DNA of 14,330 bases, from the NCBI GenBank assembly GCA_041676645.1, contig JBAYRO010000082.1, positions 1-14,330 of the forward strand. Direction: 5' to 3'. The notes beneath the pieces were generated by a model that was given only the letters and a program-made list of their open reading frames with translations, was not told where the DNA came from and searched no databases. Within the stretch, counting starts at the first letter, position 1, and every line of letters starts with the position of its first letter. The stretch comes from JAMLIN01 sp041676645 (GTDB lineage: Bacteria > Pseudomonadota > Gammaproteobacteria > Burkholderiales > Burkholderiaceae_E). Positions 8,180 to 14,330 of this stretch are shown in pieces. Position numbers and translations under genes: made by a program.

Positions 8180-8908
8180 ATGTCCGCCCTGATCGATGCG
8201 GCCCTTGCCACGCATTCTCCCGGCCCCGGCACCGGCCCGTCGGCCGGCCGCGTCGCGCTGGTCGCGGGCGCGGTGGGGCGCCAGGGAGAGGCCTTGCTGG
8301 CGGCGGTGCTCGCCCGTGGCGGCTATTCCCGGGTCCATGTCCTGTCCGACGCTCCCATGGCGCTCGGGATCGACCGCCTGGAGCTCTGCGCGCTCGGCGA
8401 GCTGCCCCGGATCGACGACATCCTGATGCTGGTCAGCCAGGGGGAAGACTCCGCCGAACGCTCCTTTCACGGCCGTGATGCCCCCTTCGTCCAGGTGACG
8501 GGAGGCGATGCGGGGCGGGTGGCGGCGGCGGCCTGCGCGACCGGGGCACGACGCTTGCTGGTGATTCGCCCGAGTCCAGCCTGGCAACAGCTCGGCGACC
8601 TGCAGCGCTCGCTGGGTGGCGCCGATGAACTCGAGTTGGCGCAATTGCCGTTCCAGTCGGTGCTCATCCTGCGCCCGGTCCGCATCGGCGGCGGCCCGGG
8701 CGGCGACTGGCTGCGCCGCGTGGTGAACACATACATGAGCCTGCAGTTCCTGATGACGCCGAAATCGATCCCCACCCTGACCTCCGACCAGGTTGCCAGA
8801 GCCGCCCTGCGGGCACTCGGATTGCCCGGTCACGGCATCCGGGTCATGCTCGCCCGGCAGCTCGCGGAACTGCTCGAATCGGCCGGCGCCACCGGCGCGA
8901 GCCGTTGA
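8180..8908 (+). CDS. NAD(P)-binding Rossmann-fold protein (HTATIP2/YbjT-like)
   Basis: A 242-residue protein starting at ATG 8180. After a ~23-residue Pro/Gly-rich leader, RVALVAGAVGRQGEALL holds the dinucleotide motif GxxGxxG at G30-G33-G36, followed by the typical 'YSRVHVLSD' second strand. Later strands (DDILMLVSQ, ARRLLVIRPS, SVLILRP at about 172-178) follow the atypical SDR pattern of the HTATIP2/NAD(P)H-binding family. The Tyr-x-x-x-Lys pair of active SDRs is not visible where expected, about 20-25 residues before LILRP. It may therefore bind the nucleotide without being a classical dehydrogenase, or act as a sensor. I found no clear ribosome binding site. It sits between yaeQ and the glycosyltransferase operon, 108 bases before the latter; a functional tie to either is unproven. 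Confidence 0.7.
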   Translation: MSALIDAALATHSPGPGTGPSAGRVALVAGAVGRQGEALLAAVLARGGYSRVHVLSDAPMALGIDRLELCALGELPRIDDILMLVSQGEDSAERSFHGRDAPFVQVTGGDAGRVAAAACATGARRLLVIRPSPAWQQLGDLQRSLGGADELELAQLPFQSVLILRPVRIGGGPGGDWLRRVVNTYMSLQFLMTPKSIPTLTSDQVARAALRALGLPGHGIRVMLARQLAELLESAGATGASR

Positions 8909-9016
8909 CCGGGCCGCGCATGCCGTCGGCCGACCTTTTCTTGACCGCCGGGGGTGCGCTGGCCATCGTGGTGGCCGAGGCGCCGATACCAGCCGGCGGG
9001 TCCATCGAGAGGTAGT

Positions 9017-10258
9017 GTGCGAGTCCTGTTCTTCCTCCGCGAACGACATCCGACCTTCAGAGTCGACGTCACGGTGCTCTTCGGGAAATTCCTGTCCCGC
9101 CTGGGTGTTGCATCCGATCTCGTGACCCTGCGCGAGCCCGGCGAGCAAGCCGAATGGGGTGGGGGCGAGGTTTTCGGGCCCGAGGCCGGCGGGGGCCGGT
9201 TCCGGATCAACCTGGCCACGCTCCTCAACGATTTTCGCGGGCTGGCGCGAATCGGCCGCGACTACGACATGGTGCTGGTGCGCGACAAGCCACTGTTCAC
9301 GCTCTGGGCCTGGCTGGTGGCGCGGATGCGCGGCATCCCGTTCGCCTACTGGATGTCCTTCCCCCTGCCCGAGAGCGCGCTCGAGTTCGCGCGCGAGCGT
9401 GGTGCGAGCATAGGTCTGCTGCGCTGGCTGGTGGTGTACGCTCGCGGCCTGCTCAGCTACTGGGCACTGTACAAGGTGGTGCTGCCGCGTGCCGACATCG
9501 CCTTCCTGCAGAGCGACGAGATGGTGCGCGCACTGCAGGCCCGGGGCATCCGCATGCGCCATCCGGTGGCGGTCCCCATGGGAGTCGATCGTGAAGCGAT
9601 CGAGAGGATCATGGCGCGCGACGATGCCGCGATCGATCCGGCCGTGGCGCACTGGCTGGCGCGGACGCGTTCCTCCGAAACCATCGTCTATCTCGGCACC
9701 GTCGAGGAGAACCGCCGGCTCGAACTGGCCCTGGAGGCCTTCGCGACCGTCCTGCGGGCGCGGCCCGAAGCCTTGCTGCTGATCATCGGCAATGCCGACG
9801 AACCGGGCGATATCGAGAAGCTCAAGGCGCTGGCGCAGCAACTGGGCATCGCGCCACGGGTGATCTTCACCGGCTGGCTCGACATGGACACGGCATGGCA
9901 GCTGGTGCGTGCCGCCCGGGTCGGCTTTTCGCCGTGTCCGCGCGGAGTGCTCTACGACGTCGCCTCGCCGACCAAGGCCGTCGAGTACATGGCGCTCGGC
10001 CTGCCGGTGGTGGCCAATGATCTGCCCGACCAGGCTTTCGTGATCGGCCGCAGCGGCGGGGGGCTGTGCACCCCCCTCGATCCGGACGCCTTTGCCGCCG
10101 CCATGATCGAACTGCTCTCCGATCGCGAGGCGGCGGCCGGTCGCGGCCAGGCCGGACGACAGTGGGCGCTCGAGAATCGCAACTACGAGAGGCTCGCGAC
10201 CATGGTCCGCGACGCAATGCTGGCCGTGGTGCCGGCCGGGGAGATCGAGCGTGCCTGA
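9017..10258 (+). CDS. GT4-family glycosyltransferase (polysaccharide synthesis)
   Basis: A 413-residue GT-B fold glycosyltransferase, first gene of the exopolysaccharide run. I choose GTG 9017, because the protein then starts VRVLFFLRER, the usual first beta strand, and GAGAGG lies at 9007-9012; the longer frame from 8954 adds an unlikely Trp/Arg-rich leader. The C-terminal domain is typical GT4: ETIVYLGTVEENRRLELALEAF, then RVIFTGW, and SPTKAVEYMALGLPVVAND with Glu323 as the nucleotide-sugar-binding glutamate. It would act at the cytoplasmic face of the inner membrane on a lipid-linked acceptor; hydrophobic stretches at about 92-104 and 136-160 may anchor it. Sugar donor and acceptor cannot be read from the sequence. 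It overlaps the next gene by 8 bases, so translation is probably coupled. The gap 8909-9016 contains only a TTGACC at 8941 without a convincing -10. Confidence 0.85.
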   Translation: MRVLFFLRERHPTFRVDVTVLFGKFLSRLGVASDLVTLREPGEQAEWGGGEVFGPEAGGGRFRINLATLLNDFRGLARIGRDYDMVLVRDKPLFTLWAWLVARMRGIPFAYWMSFPLPESALEFARERGASIGLLRWLVVYARGLLSYWALYKVVLPRADIAFLQSDEMVRALQARGIRMRHPVAVPMGVDREAIERIMARDDAAIDPAVAHWLARTRSSETIVYLGTVEENRRLELALEAFATVLRARPEALLLIIGNADEPGDIEKLKALAQQLGIAPRVIFTGWLDMDTAWQLVRAARVGFSPCPRGVLYDVASPTKAVEYMALGLPVVANDLPDQAFVIGRSGGGLCTPLDPDAFAAAMIELLSDREAAAGRGQAGRQWALENRNYERLATMVRDAMLAVVPAGEIERA

Positions 10259-11528
10259 AGTGGAACCGATGCTTCGCGAATTCGATACCGGGGACGAGGC
10301 CGGGACCGCGAACCGGACCGATCGGCGCAATGCACCGGGGGTGCGCGATGCCGGGGCCGGCCCACGCAGCAGCGTGCCGGACCGCAGCGAGGTTCGCAGC
10401 GGGGACGACGACCAGGGCCTGGAAACCGGCGCAGCGGCGAGCAGCGGCGGCGCGGGCATGGCCCGACGGGTTCTGATGGTCTGCACGGCCGGGCGCGGCG
10501 GCATGCTGTCGGTGATCGAGAGCTACCGGCTCGACGGACTGTTCGATCGCTGGGGCGTTCGCCTGTTCTCGCCCCACGACGAGGGCAGCCTTGCCCGGCG
10601 ACTTTATCTCGCGGCCGTCGAGATCCTGCGCTTCATCGTCGAGATCCTGACGCACCGCGTCACCCTGGTGCATTGTCACGCGGCCGAGCTCGGCAGCTTC
10701 TGGCGCAAGTCGATCTTCGGACTGCTCGCGCGCGCGCGTCGCATTCCGGTGCTCTTCCACCTGCATGGCGCCGAGATGAAGGATTTCTACGATGCCCAGG
10801 CGGCGCCGATCCGACGCCTGATCACCTGGATCCTCGAGCGCTATTCGGCGGTGGTGGTGCTCTCCCCGAGCTGGGCCGACTGGGTGCATTCGGTGGCGCC
10901 CGGGGCACGCGTCTTCGTGCTGCACAACTACGTCCGCATGCCCGCGATCGAGCGCCGCCATGATGCCGGCGAAGAGCCGATCAAGGTGCTCTTCCTCGGC
11001 ATCATCGGTCATCGCAAGGGTGTCTACGACCTCCTGCCCGCATTCGCGCAGGCGCTGGATGCCCGGCCCGGAATGAAGCTGCTGATCGGCGGCAACGGCG
11101 AGGTGGAGCAGGCGCGGGCACGAGCCGCCGAGCTCGGCCTGGCCGATTCGGTGGAGTTTCTCGGCTGGGTCGGTGCCGATCGCCGGGACGAACTGCTGGC
11201 GGCCGCCGATGTCTTCGTGCTGCCTTCGTACAACGAGGGATTGCCGATCAGCCTGCTCGAGGCGATGAGCTGGGGCGTCCCGGTGGTCTCGACCACGGTC
11301 GGCGGCATTCCCGAACTCATCCGCGATGGCACCGACGGCTTCCTGCTCGAAGCCGGAGACGTGCCGGCGCTTGCCCGCTCGCTCATCGAGCTGGCAAGCG
11401 ATGCCTCGCTGCGCGAGCGCATGGGCAGGGCCGGGCGCGAGCAGGTCGCCGAAGCATTCTCGCGCGAGGCGGTATTGCCGCGGCTCGAGCAGCTCTATGC
11501 CGAGGTTTCCGGCGGGCGACGGACGTGA
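10251..11528 (+). CDS. GT4-family glycosyltransferase with an N-terminal low-complexity extension
   Basis: A second GT-B glycosyltransferase, 425 residues from GTG 10251. That start overlaps the preceding stop by 8 bases (GTGCCTGA) and has GGGGAG at 10238-10243. The enzyme proper begins only at residue 70 (MARRVLMVCTAGRGGMLS, ATG 10458), the natural start of a GT4 first strand; residues 1-69 are Arg/Asp/Gly/Ser/Ala-rich and look disordered. The ATG lacks a clear ribosome binding site, and using it would leave ~200 empty bases in an operon whose other junctions all overlap, so I keep the GTG, with moderate certainty. The acceptor domain includes VHCHAAELGSFW and FHLHGAEMKDFYD. The donor domain has KVLFLGIIGHRKGVYDLL and NEGLPISLLEAMSWG with the EX7E pair Glu329/Glu337. 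Specificity is unknown; it is probably a capsule/EPS repeat-unit enzyme. Confidence 0.87.
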   Translation: MPEVEPMLREFDTGDEAGTANRTDRRNAPGVRDAGAGPRSSVPDRSEVRSGDDDQGLETGAAASSGGAGMARRVLMVCTAGRGGMLSVIESYRLDGLFDRWGVRLFSPHDEGSLARRLYLAAVEILRFIVEILTHRVTLVHCHAAELGSFWRKSIFGLLARARRIPVLFHLHGAEMKDFYDAQAAPIRRLITWILERYSAVVVLSPSWADWVHSVAPGARVFVLHNYVRMPAIERRHDAGEEPIKVLFLGIIGHRKGVYDLLPAFAQALDARPGMKLLIGGNGEVEQARARAAELGLADSVEFLGWVGADRRDELLAAADVFVLPSYNEGLPISLLEAMSWGVPVVSTTVGGIPELIRDGTDGFLLEAGDVPALARSLIELASDASLRERMGRAGREQVAEAFSREAVLPRLEQLYAEVSGGRRT

Positions 11529-11980
11529 GCGATGCACGGCGCGTCGTCGCAGTCGCTTCGGGGGGCGGTCACTGGACCGAACTGATGCGGATCCGTGAAG
11601 CCTTCGAGGGCTGTGACGTCGCCTATGTCAGCGTCAAGGACATGTACCGGGACGACGTCGCGGGCCATCGCTTCTATGCCATTCCCGACGTCAGCCGCCT
11701 GCACAAGTGGCGGATCGTCGCCACCGTCCTGCGCCTGGCCTGGATCCTGTTGCGCGAGCGGCCGCAGGTGCTGGTGACCACGGGCTCGGCGCCGGGCATG
11801 CTGGCCTTGCGCATGGCGCGTCTGCTCGGCGCCCGCACCGTGTGGATCGACAGTGTCGCCAATATCGAGGAGATGTCGCTGTCGGGCCGCAAGGCCGGGC
11901 GCGCTGCCGATCTCTGGCTCACCCAGTGGTCGCATCTGGCAAAGCCGGAGGGGCCGCATTACCGGGGCAGCGTGCTGTGA
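11525..11980 (+). CDS. Alg14-like membrane-anchor subunit of a split glycosyltransferase (PssD/Cps14F type)
   Basis: A 151-residue protein corresponding to the N-terminal half of a GT-B enzyme, like eukaryotic Alg14 and bacterial PssD, Cps14F and EpsE-type proteins. It shows the family opening VAVASGGGHWTELMRI (8-23), a hydrophobic membrane-associating helix at about 62-76 (WRIVATVLRLAWILL), VLVTTGSAPG (82-91) and RTVWIDSVANIEEMSLSGR (104-122), followed by WLTQW. It would hold the acceptor lipid and recruit the catalytic partner encoded next. GTG 11525 overlaps the previous stop by 4 bases (GTGA), and its own stop overlaps the next GTG in the same way, which fits equal, coupled synthesis of two subunits. 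In characterised relatives the pair adds a beta-1,4-linked sugar (glucuronate in Rhizobium PssDE, galactose in pneumococcal Cps14FG); the sugar here is not predictable. Confidence 0.88.
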   Translation: MSDARRVVAVASGGGHWTELMRIREAFEGCDVAYVSVKDMYRDDVAGHRFYAIPDVSRLHKWRIVATVLRLAWILLRERPQVLVTTGSAPGMLALRMARLLGARTVWIDSVANIEEMSLSGRKAGRAADLWLTQWSHLAKPEGPHYRGSVL

Positions 11981-12456
11981 GGCTGTTCGTCACGGTGGGG
12001 TCGATGCTGCCTTTCGATCGCCTGGTCCGGGCGATCGACGGCTTCGTGGCCGGGCGTCCGGATGTGGAGGCCTTCGCCCAGATCGGCGAGACCCGCCATC
12101 GACCGGCCCACATGGAGAGCCGGAAGATGATGAGCCCGGCGGAGTACCGCAGCATGTTCGAGCGGGCCGACGTCGTGGTTTCGCATGTCGGCATCGGCAC
12201 CGTGATCACCGCGTCCGAGCTGCGCAAGCCGCTGGTGATGCTGCCGCGGCAGATGGAGCTGCACGAGGTCACCAGTCGTCACCAGCAGGCCACCGCCCGC
12301 TGGCTGAGCGGGCGCCCCGGAGTGCATATCGTCGAGACCGAGGCCGAGCTGCTGGCGAAGATCGACGAAGTGGTCGGCTCGAACGGGGTGGGCGACTTCG
12401 AGTCCGATACGCGCGCCGCGCTGGTGCGCACGGTGCGCGACTTCATCCACTCCTGA
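11977..12456 (+). CDS. Alg13-like catalytic subunit of a split glycosyltransferase (PssE/Cps14G type)
   Basis: A 159-residue GT28 C-terminal-domain protein, the nucleotide-sugar-binding half that pairs with the Alg14-like protein encoded immediately upstream. It begins MRLFVTVGSMLPFDRLVRAID (first strand and loop, as in Alg13/PssE) and has the donor-site signature VSHVGIGTVITASELRKP (68-85), then LPRQMELHEVTSRHQ (89-103), where Glu94/Glu97 and His102-Gln103 are typical of the family. GTG 11977 overlaps the preceding stop by 4 bases; the longer open frame starting upstream lies within the preceding gene and is a shadow. It is soluble apart from docking to its partner. It is the last gene of the operon and is followed at once by a hairpin cluster. 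Donor identity is unknown. Confidence 0.88.
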   Translation: MRLFVTVGSMLPFDRLVRAIDGFVAGRPDVEAFAQIGETRHRPAHMESRKMMSPAEYRSMFERADVVVSHVGIGTVITASELRKPLVMLPRQMELHEVTSRHQQATARWLSGRPGVHIVETEAELLAKIDEVVGSNGVGDFESDTRAALVRTVRDFIHS

Positions 12457-12464
12457 AGTGAAAC

Positions 12465-12506
12465 AGCCCCCACGCTCACTATCGTTCGCTGCCCCCCGCG
12501 GGGGCT
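12465..12506. repeat. C-rich/G-rich intergenic hairpin element, probable terminator
   Basis: AGCCCCC (12465-12471) can pair with GGGGGCT (12500-12506), enclosing a second GCCCCC (12491-12496) that can pair with the same G-run over a 3-base loop. Two C-runs competing for one G-run gives alternative folds. It starts 9 bases after the stop of the Alg13-like gene and resembles short dispersed repeats that I recall downstream of genes in betaproteobacteria; that is memory, not a search. No T-tract follows on the plus strand, so it may act by RNA stabilisation or with Rho. Confidence 0.5.
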
Positions 12507-12540
12507 ATCAGTGGCTTCGGGCGGCCGGGCGCCACTGATA
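12506..12540. terminator. 9-bp perfect inverted repeat between convergent operons
   Basis: TATCAGTGG (12506-12514) and CCACTGATA (12532-12540) are perfectly complementary around a 17-base GC-rich loop. The repeat lies in the 101-base gap between convergent genes (stops at 12456 plus and 12558 minus), so it could fold in either transcript and act as a two-way terminator or 3'-end stabiliser. A further 6-base-pair GC stem (12551-12556 with 12562-12567) puts the stop codon of the minus-strand gene in its loop. Poly-T runs are absent on both sides. Confidence 0.45.
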
Positions 12541-12557
12541 CCGGCTTCGACGCGCGT

Positions 12558-14036
12558 TCAGCGCGCGGTATCGCCGAAGCGGGTGCGCCACGCGATCAGG
12601 CCGAGCACGAGTCCGGCCAGGACCTGCGCGCTCAGGATGCCGCTGAGCGAGGCGTTGTAGATGAGGCCGACTCCCAGCACGACGACCGCGACGACCAGGC
12701 TGCGATCGAGCGCGCGCCAGAACCCGGGTCGGGAACGGCGCAGGTTGGCGATTCCGGTGGTGAAGGCGCTCCACCAGGCGAGCAGGTACAGGGCGAGGCC
12801 GACGATGCCGAGTTCCCAGAGGTACTGCGAGAGGGTCGACAGGCCGAGGCTCTTGCCGCCGTGACGGACGGCGAGCAGGGGCATGGAGCTGTCGCCGAAG
12901 AGATTGGTCGAGCCGACGCCATGGCCGAAGGCCCATTCATCGGGATTCTGCAGGCCGTGATGGTCGGCCCAGTAGGTGAACACCGTGTTGCGGTTGAGGT
13001 CGCCCGGGTTGTTGTAGCCCCGGTCGCCGAAGTTGTAGGCGATGATGTTCTCGAGGCGCTTCTCCATGGTGATCTGCTCGCCGCCCACCCAGGCGGTCTG
13101 CTGCCACACCAGGTAGAGGCTGCCCATCATGACGAAGCCGGCGGCGAACACGCCCAGCCCGAACATCAGCAGGATCGGCCGCTTCCGGATCAGGTCGGCA
13201 TAGGCGACGATCACCACCAGCGGTGTCAGGATGAAGATGACGTTGACCTCGGAGAAGATCAGCGGAGCGAGCACCAGGGCCATCAGGAGGAAGGCGATCG
13301 GCCACTTGAGGAGCGACTCGCGGGCGAAGGCGATGATTCCGCCGACGACCAGCATCTGCATCAGGGCGAGGACGCCGGAAGCGCCCCGGCCCTCGCGGTC
13401 GAGCTCGAGCAGCCCGACGATCGCATCGGCCCCGCCGACCAGCACTTGCGAGAGCTCGAGCCGCTGGTAGATCGCGAGCGGCAGGTGGGCGATCGAGAGC
13501 ACCAGGATCAGCACGACCCAGCGCTTCACGTTCCGGCTGGCGAAAGGATAGGTCGCAAGCGCGAACATCACGCCGGTGCCCTGGGCGACCCGCTTGATCC
13601 CCCCGACGCCTTGGCCGAGCATTTCGTCGCTCCAGAGAACGGAAGCGATCGCATAGGTGACGAAGATGGCGAACAGGGGAATGAACGCCGGCATCCTGCC
13701 GTTGGCCGAACGACTCATCGTTGCGGCGTAGACCACCGCGGCGCCGGTGAGGAACAGGGTCAGCAGCGAGAACAGCCAGGGGATCTTGTCGAGGGCGGGA
13801 ATGAAGAACGCGACCGGGCCGACGATGGCGAGCGAACCGACCAGCACGAGCCACATCGCGATGGCCGGTATCTGCAGCAGTACGAGGCTGAGCAGGCCAC
13901 CGAGAATGATCGCGATATGGGTGACCTTGCCACCCGCGATCGCCAGGCCGGAGATGGCCGCGGCCCCCGCGAAACCCAGCGGTACGAGGATGTCGGCCCA
14001 GCTGTGCAGCCGGGGAGCTATTCTGATCGCGGTCAT
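12558..14036 (-). CDS. O-antigen polymerase/ligase-like integral membrane protein (Wzy/WaaL class)
   Basis: A 492-residue polytopic inner-membrane protein with about 11-12 hydrophobic segments by eye. The first are at about 16-33, 38-62 and 64-78, and a pair close to the C-terminus (about 447-485) ends before a basic tail. The longest hydrophilic stretch (about 318-395) is probably the large periplasmic loop of Wzy/ligase proteins and contains the family-like WAFGHGVGSTNLFGD just before the next membrane helix; YQRLELSQ is another soluble segment. Such proteins polymerise lipid-linked repeat units or transfer the chain to an acceptor. Primary sequences in this class are poorly conserved, so polymerase and ligase cannot be told apart. 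The ATG (14036-14034) is the first in frame and has no good ribosome binding site. It is transcribed alone, against the glycosyltransferase operon it probably works with. Confidence 0.72.
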   Translation of the reverse strand: MTAIRIAPRLHSWADILVPLGFAGAAAISGLAIAGGKVTHIAIILGGLLSLVLLQIPAIAMWLVLVGSLAIVGPVAFFIPALDKIPWLFSLLTLFLTGAAVVYAATMSRSANGRMPAFIPLFAIFVTYAIASVLWSDEMLGQGVGGIKRVAQGTGVMFALATYPFASRNVKRWVVLILVLSIAHLPLAIYQRLELSQVLVGGADAIVGLLELDREGRGASGVLALMQMLVVGGIIAFARESLLKWPIAFLLMALVLAPLIFSEVNVIFILTPLVVIVAYADLIRKRPILLMFGLGVFAAGFVMMGSLYLVWQQTAWVGGEQITMEKRLENIIAYNFGDRGYNNPGDLNRNTVFTYWADHHGLQNPDEWAFGHGVGSTNLFGDSSMPLLAVRHGGKSLGLSTLSQYLWELGIVGLALYLLAWWSAFTTGIANLRRSRPGFWRALDRSLVVAVVVLGVGLIYNASLSGILSAQVLAGLVLGLIAWRTRFGDTAR

Positions 14037-14133
14037 CGCGGCAATACCGGGTACGGCGGATTCGGAAGCATCGGTCCGGGGGGTGGGGTGAATCCGGGGC
14101 CAAGGTACACGCCCGCCACCAATGGTCCACCCA

Positions 14134-14142
14134 AAAATATCA
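14134..14142 (-). promoter_or_regulatory. possible extended -10 promoter element for the polymerase-like gene
   Basis: On the minus strand TGATATTTT (14142 down to 14134) fits an extended -10 (TGnTATnnT-like) and is the only AT-rich spot in the gap upstream of the membrane-protein gene. The -35 region is poor. It would start transcription near 14127 and give a leader of about 90 bases. The rest of 14037-14133 shows no recognised element. Confidence 0.3.
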
Positions 14143-14155
14143 CGGATGCAAGACG

Positions 14156-14192
14156 AAGGCCTGCGCGTCGCGACGAGCGGCGCGCAGGCCTT
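14156..14192 (-). terminator. 12-bp perfect inverted repeat after the right-edge gene
   Basis: AAGGCCTGCGCG (14156-14167) and CGCGCAGGCCTT (14181-14192) pair perfectly around a 13-base loop. The repeat begins 11 bases past the stop codon of the minus-strand gene at the right edge, the usual place for its terminator. It lies just upstream of the predicted -10 of the next gene. On the minus strand the bases directly after the stem are not T-rich; a run of five T comes about 20 bases later. Terminator is the likely role, with moderate certainty. Confidence 0.5.
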
Positions 14193-14203
14193 GTGTCGGA
14201 TAC

Positions 14204-14330
14204 CTACTCGACGACGGTGAGCAGGCTGTGGATTGCCGCCATCTGCGACATGTTCCCGTTCAGCGCGCGGCCTTCGGCCTGTGCCTCCAGGCCTTCGGCG
14301 TACATGCAGGGCGAGCCGGACTTGTCGACG
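14204..14330 (-). CDS. C-terminal fragment of an unrecognised protein
   Basis: On the minus strand an open frame enters from the right edge and stops at TAG (14206-14204), giving 41 visible residues: VDKSGSPCMYAEGLEAQAEG and then RALNGNMSQMAAIHSLLTVVE. It was found by reading the strand directly, because the fragment is short and has no start codon in the window. The hairpin following its stop supports a real gene end. I do not recognise the family; it is hydrophilic to mildly amphipathic, contains one cysteine and shows no membrane segment. Its position next to the polymerase-like gene makes a polysaccharide role possible, but nothing in the residues shows it. Confidence 0.5.
   Translation of the reverse strand, partial: VDKSGSPCMYAEGLEAQAEGRALNGNMSQMAAIHSLLTVVE

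Noticed and set aside
8941..8969. TTGACC as a -35 box for the glycosyltransferase operon
   Set aside because: The bases 16-18 downstream (around CATCGT) are a poor -10 match, so I do not call a promoter.
10066..10476. Alternative frame over the GT4/GT4 junction as a separate small gene
   Set aside because: Arg/Ala/Pro-rich, no ribosome binding site evident, and mostly inside the end of the first GT4 gene.
8141..10504. 787-codon minus-strand open frame across the Rossmann protein and first GT4 gene
   Set aside because: It spans two recognisable plus-strand genes and the gap between them, and has low-complexity composition.
9867..11537. 556-codon minus-strand open frame opposite the second GT4 gene
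   Set aside because: A mirror frame of a well-supported glycosyltransferase; no domain seen.

Overview
This is a GC-rich (about two-thirds G+C by eye), gene-dense chromosomal window from a proteobacterium. A betaproteobacterium (Rhodocyclales/Burkholderiales type) is my best guess. The reasons are the gene content (a TetR-controlled beta-oxidation operon, yaeQ, a capsule/exopolysaccharide cluster) and a C-rich/G-rich hairpin element near 12465-12506 that resembles repeats I recall from that class. This is recollection plus inference; no marker gene is present to settle it. I see no transposase, integrase, tRNA, rRNA, CRISPR array or obvious foreign island.

Layout. (1) 2-316: the 3' end of a plus-strand gene, probably a CpsB/CapC-type polysaccharide tyrosine phosphatase. 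(2) 353-7485: a fatty-acid beta-oxidation operon. A strong sigma70-like promoter with twin direct-repeat operators over its start site leads into a TetR regulator, an acyl-CoA dehydrogenase, a FadN-type 3-hydroxyacyl-CoA dehydrogenase/enoyl-CoA hydratase fusion, a thiolase and, after a small hairpin, a crotonase whose active site looks like a delta3,delta2-enoyl-CoA isomerase. (3) 7532-8908: yaeQ (minus) diverging from a Rossmann-fold NAD(P)-binding protein (plus). (4) 9017-12456: a tightly overlapping glycosyltransferase operon of two GT4 enzymes followed by an Alg14-like/Alg13-like (PssD/PssE, Cps14F/Cps14G type) split glycosyltransferase. (5) 12457-12567: a cluster of hairpins between convergent genes. 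(6) 12558-14036: a multi-pass membrane polymerase/ligase of the Wzy/WaaL class (minus). (7) 14204-14330: the 3' end of an unrecognised minus-strand gene.

How they work together. The beta-oxidation genes cover a full turn of the spiral: acyl-CoA to enoyl-CoA (dehydrogenase), hydration and oxidation (bifunctional protein) and thiolysis. The isomerase-like enzyme would let unsaturated acyl chains enter. The TetR protein probably represses its own operon and releases it on binding an acyl-CoA. The second half looks like part of an exopolysaccharide or capsule locus: glycosyltransferases build a lipid-linked unit and the membrane protein polymerises or ligates it. If the left-edge fragment really is a CpsB/CapC phosphatase, the catabolic operon lies inside a polysaccharide region.

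I did not find a convincing new biological system. The most useful leads are the twin operator over the promoter, the isomerase-type active site, the extra N-terminal region of the second GT4 enzyme and the hairpin cluster between the convergent polysaccharide transcripts.
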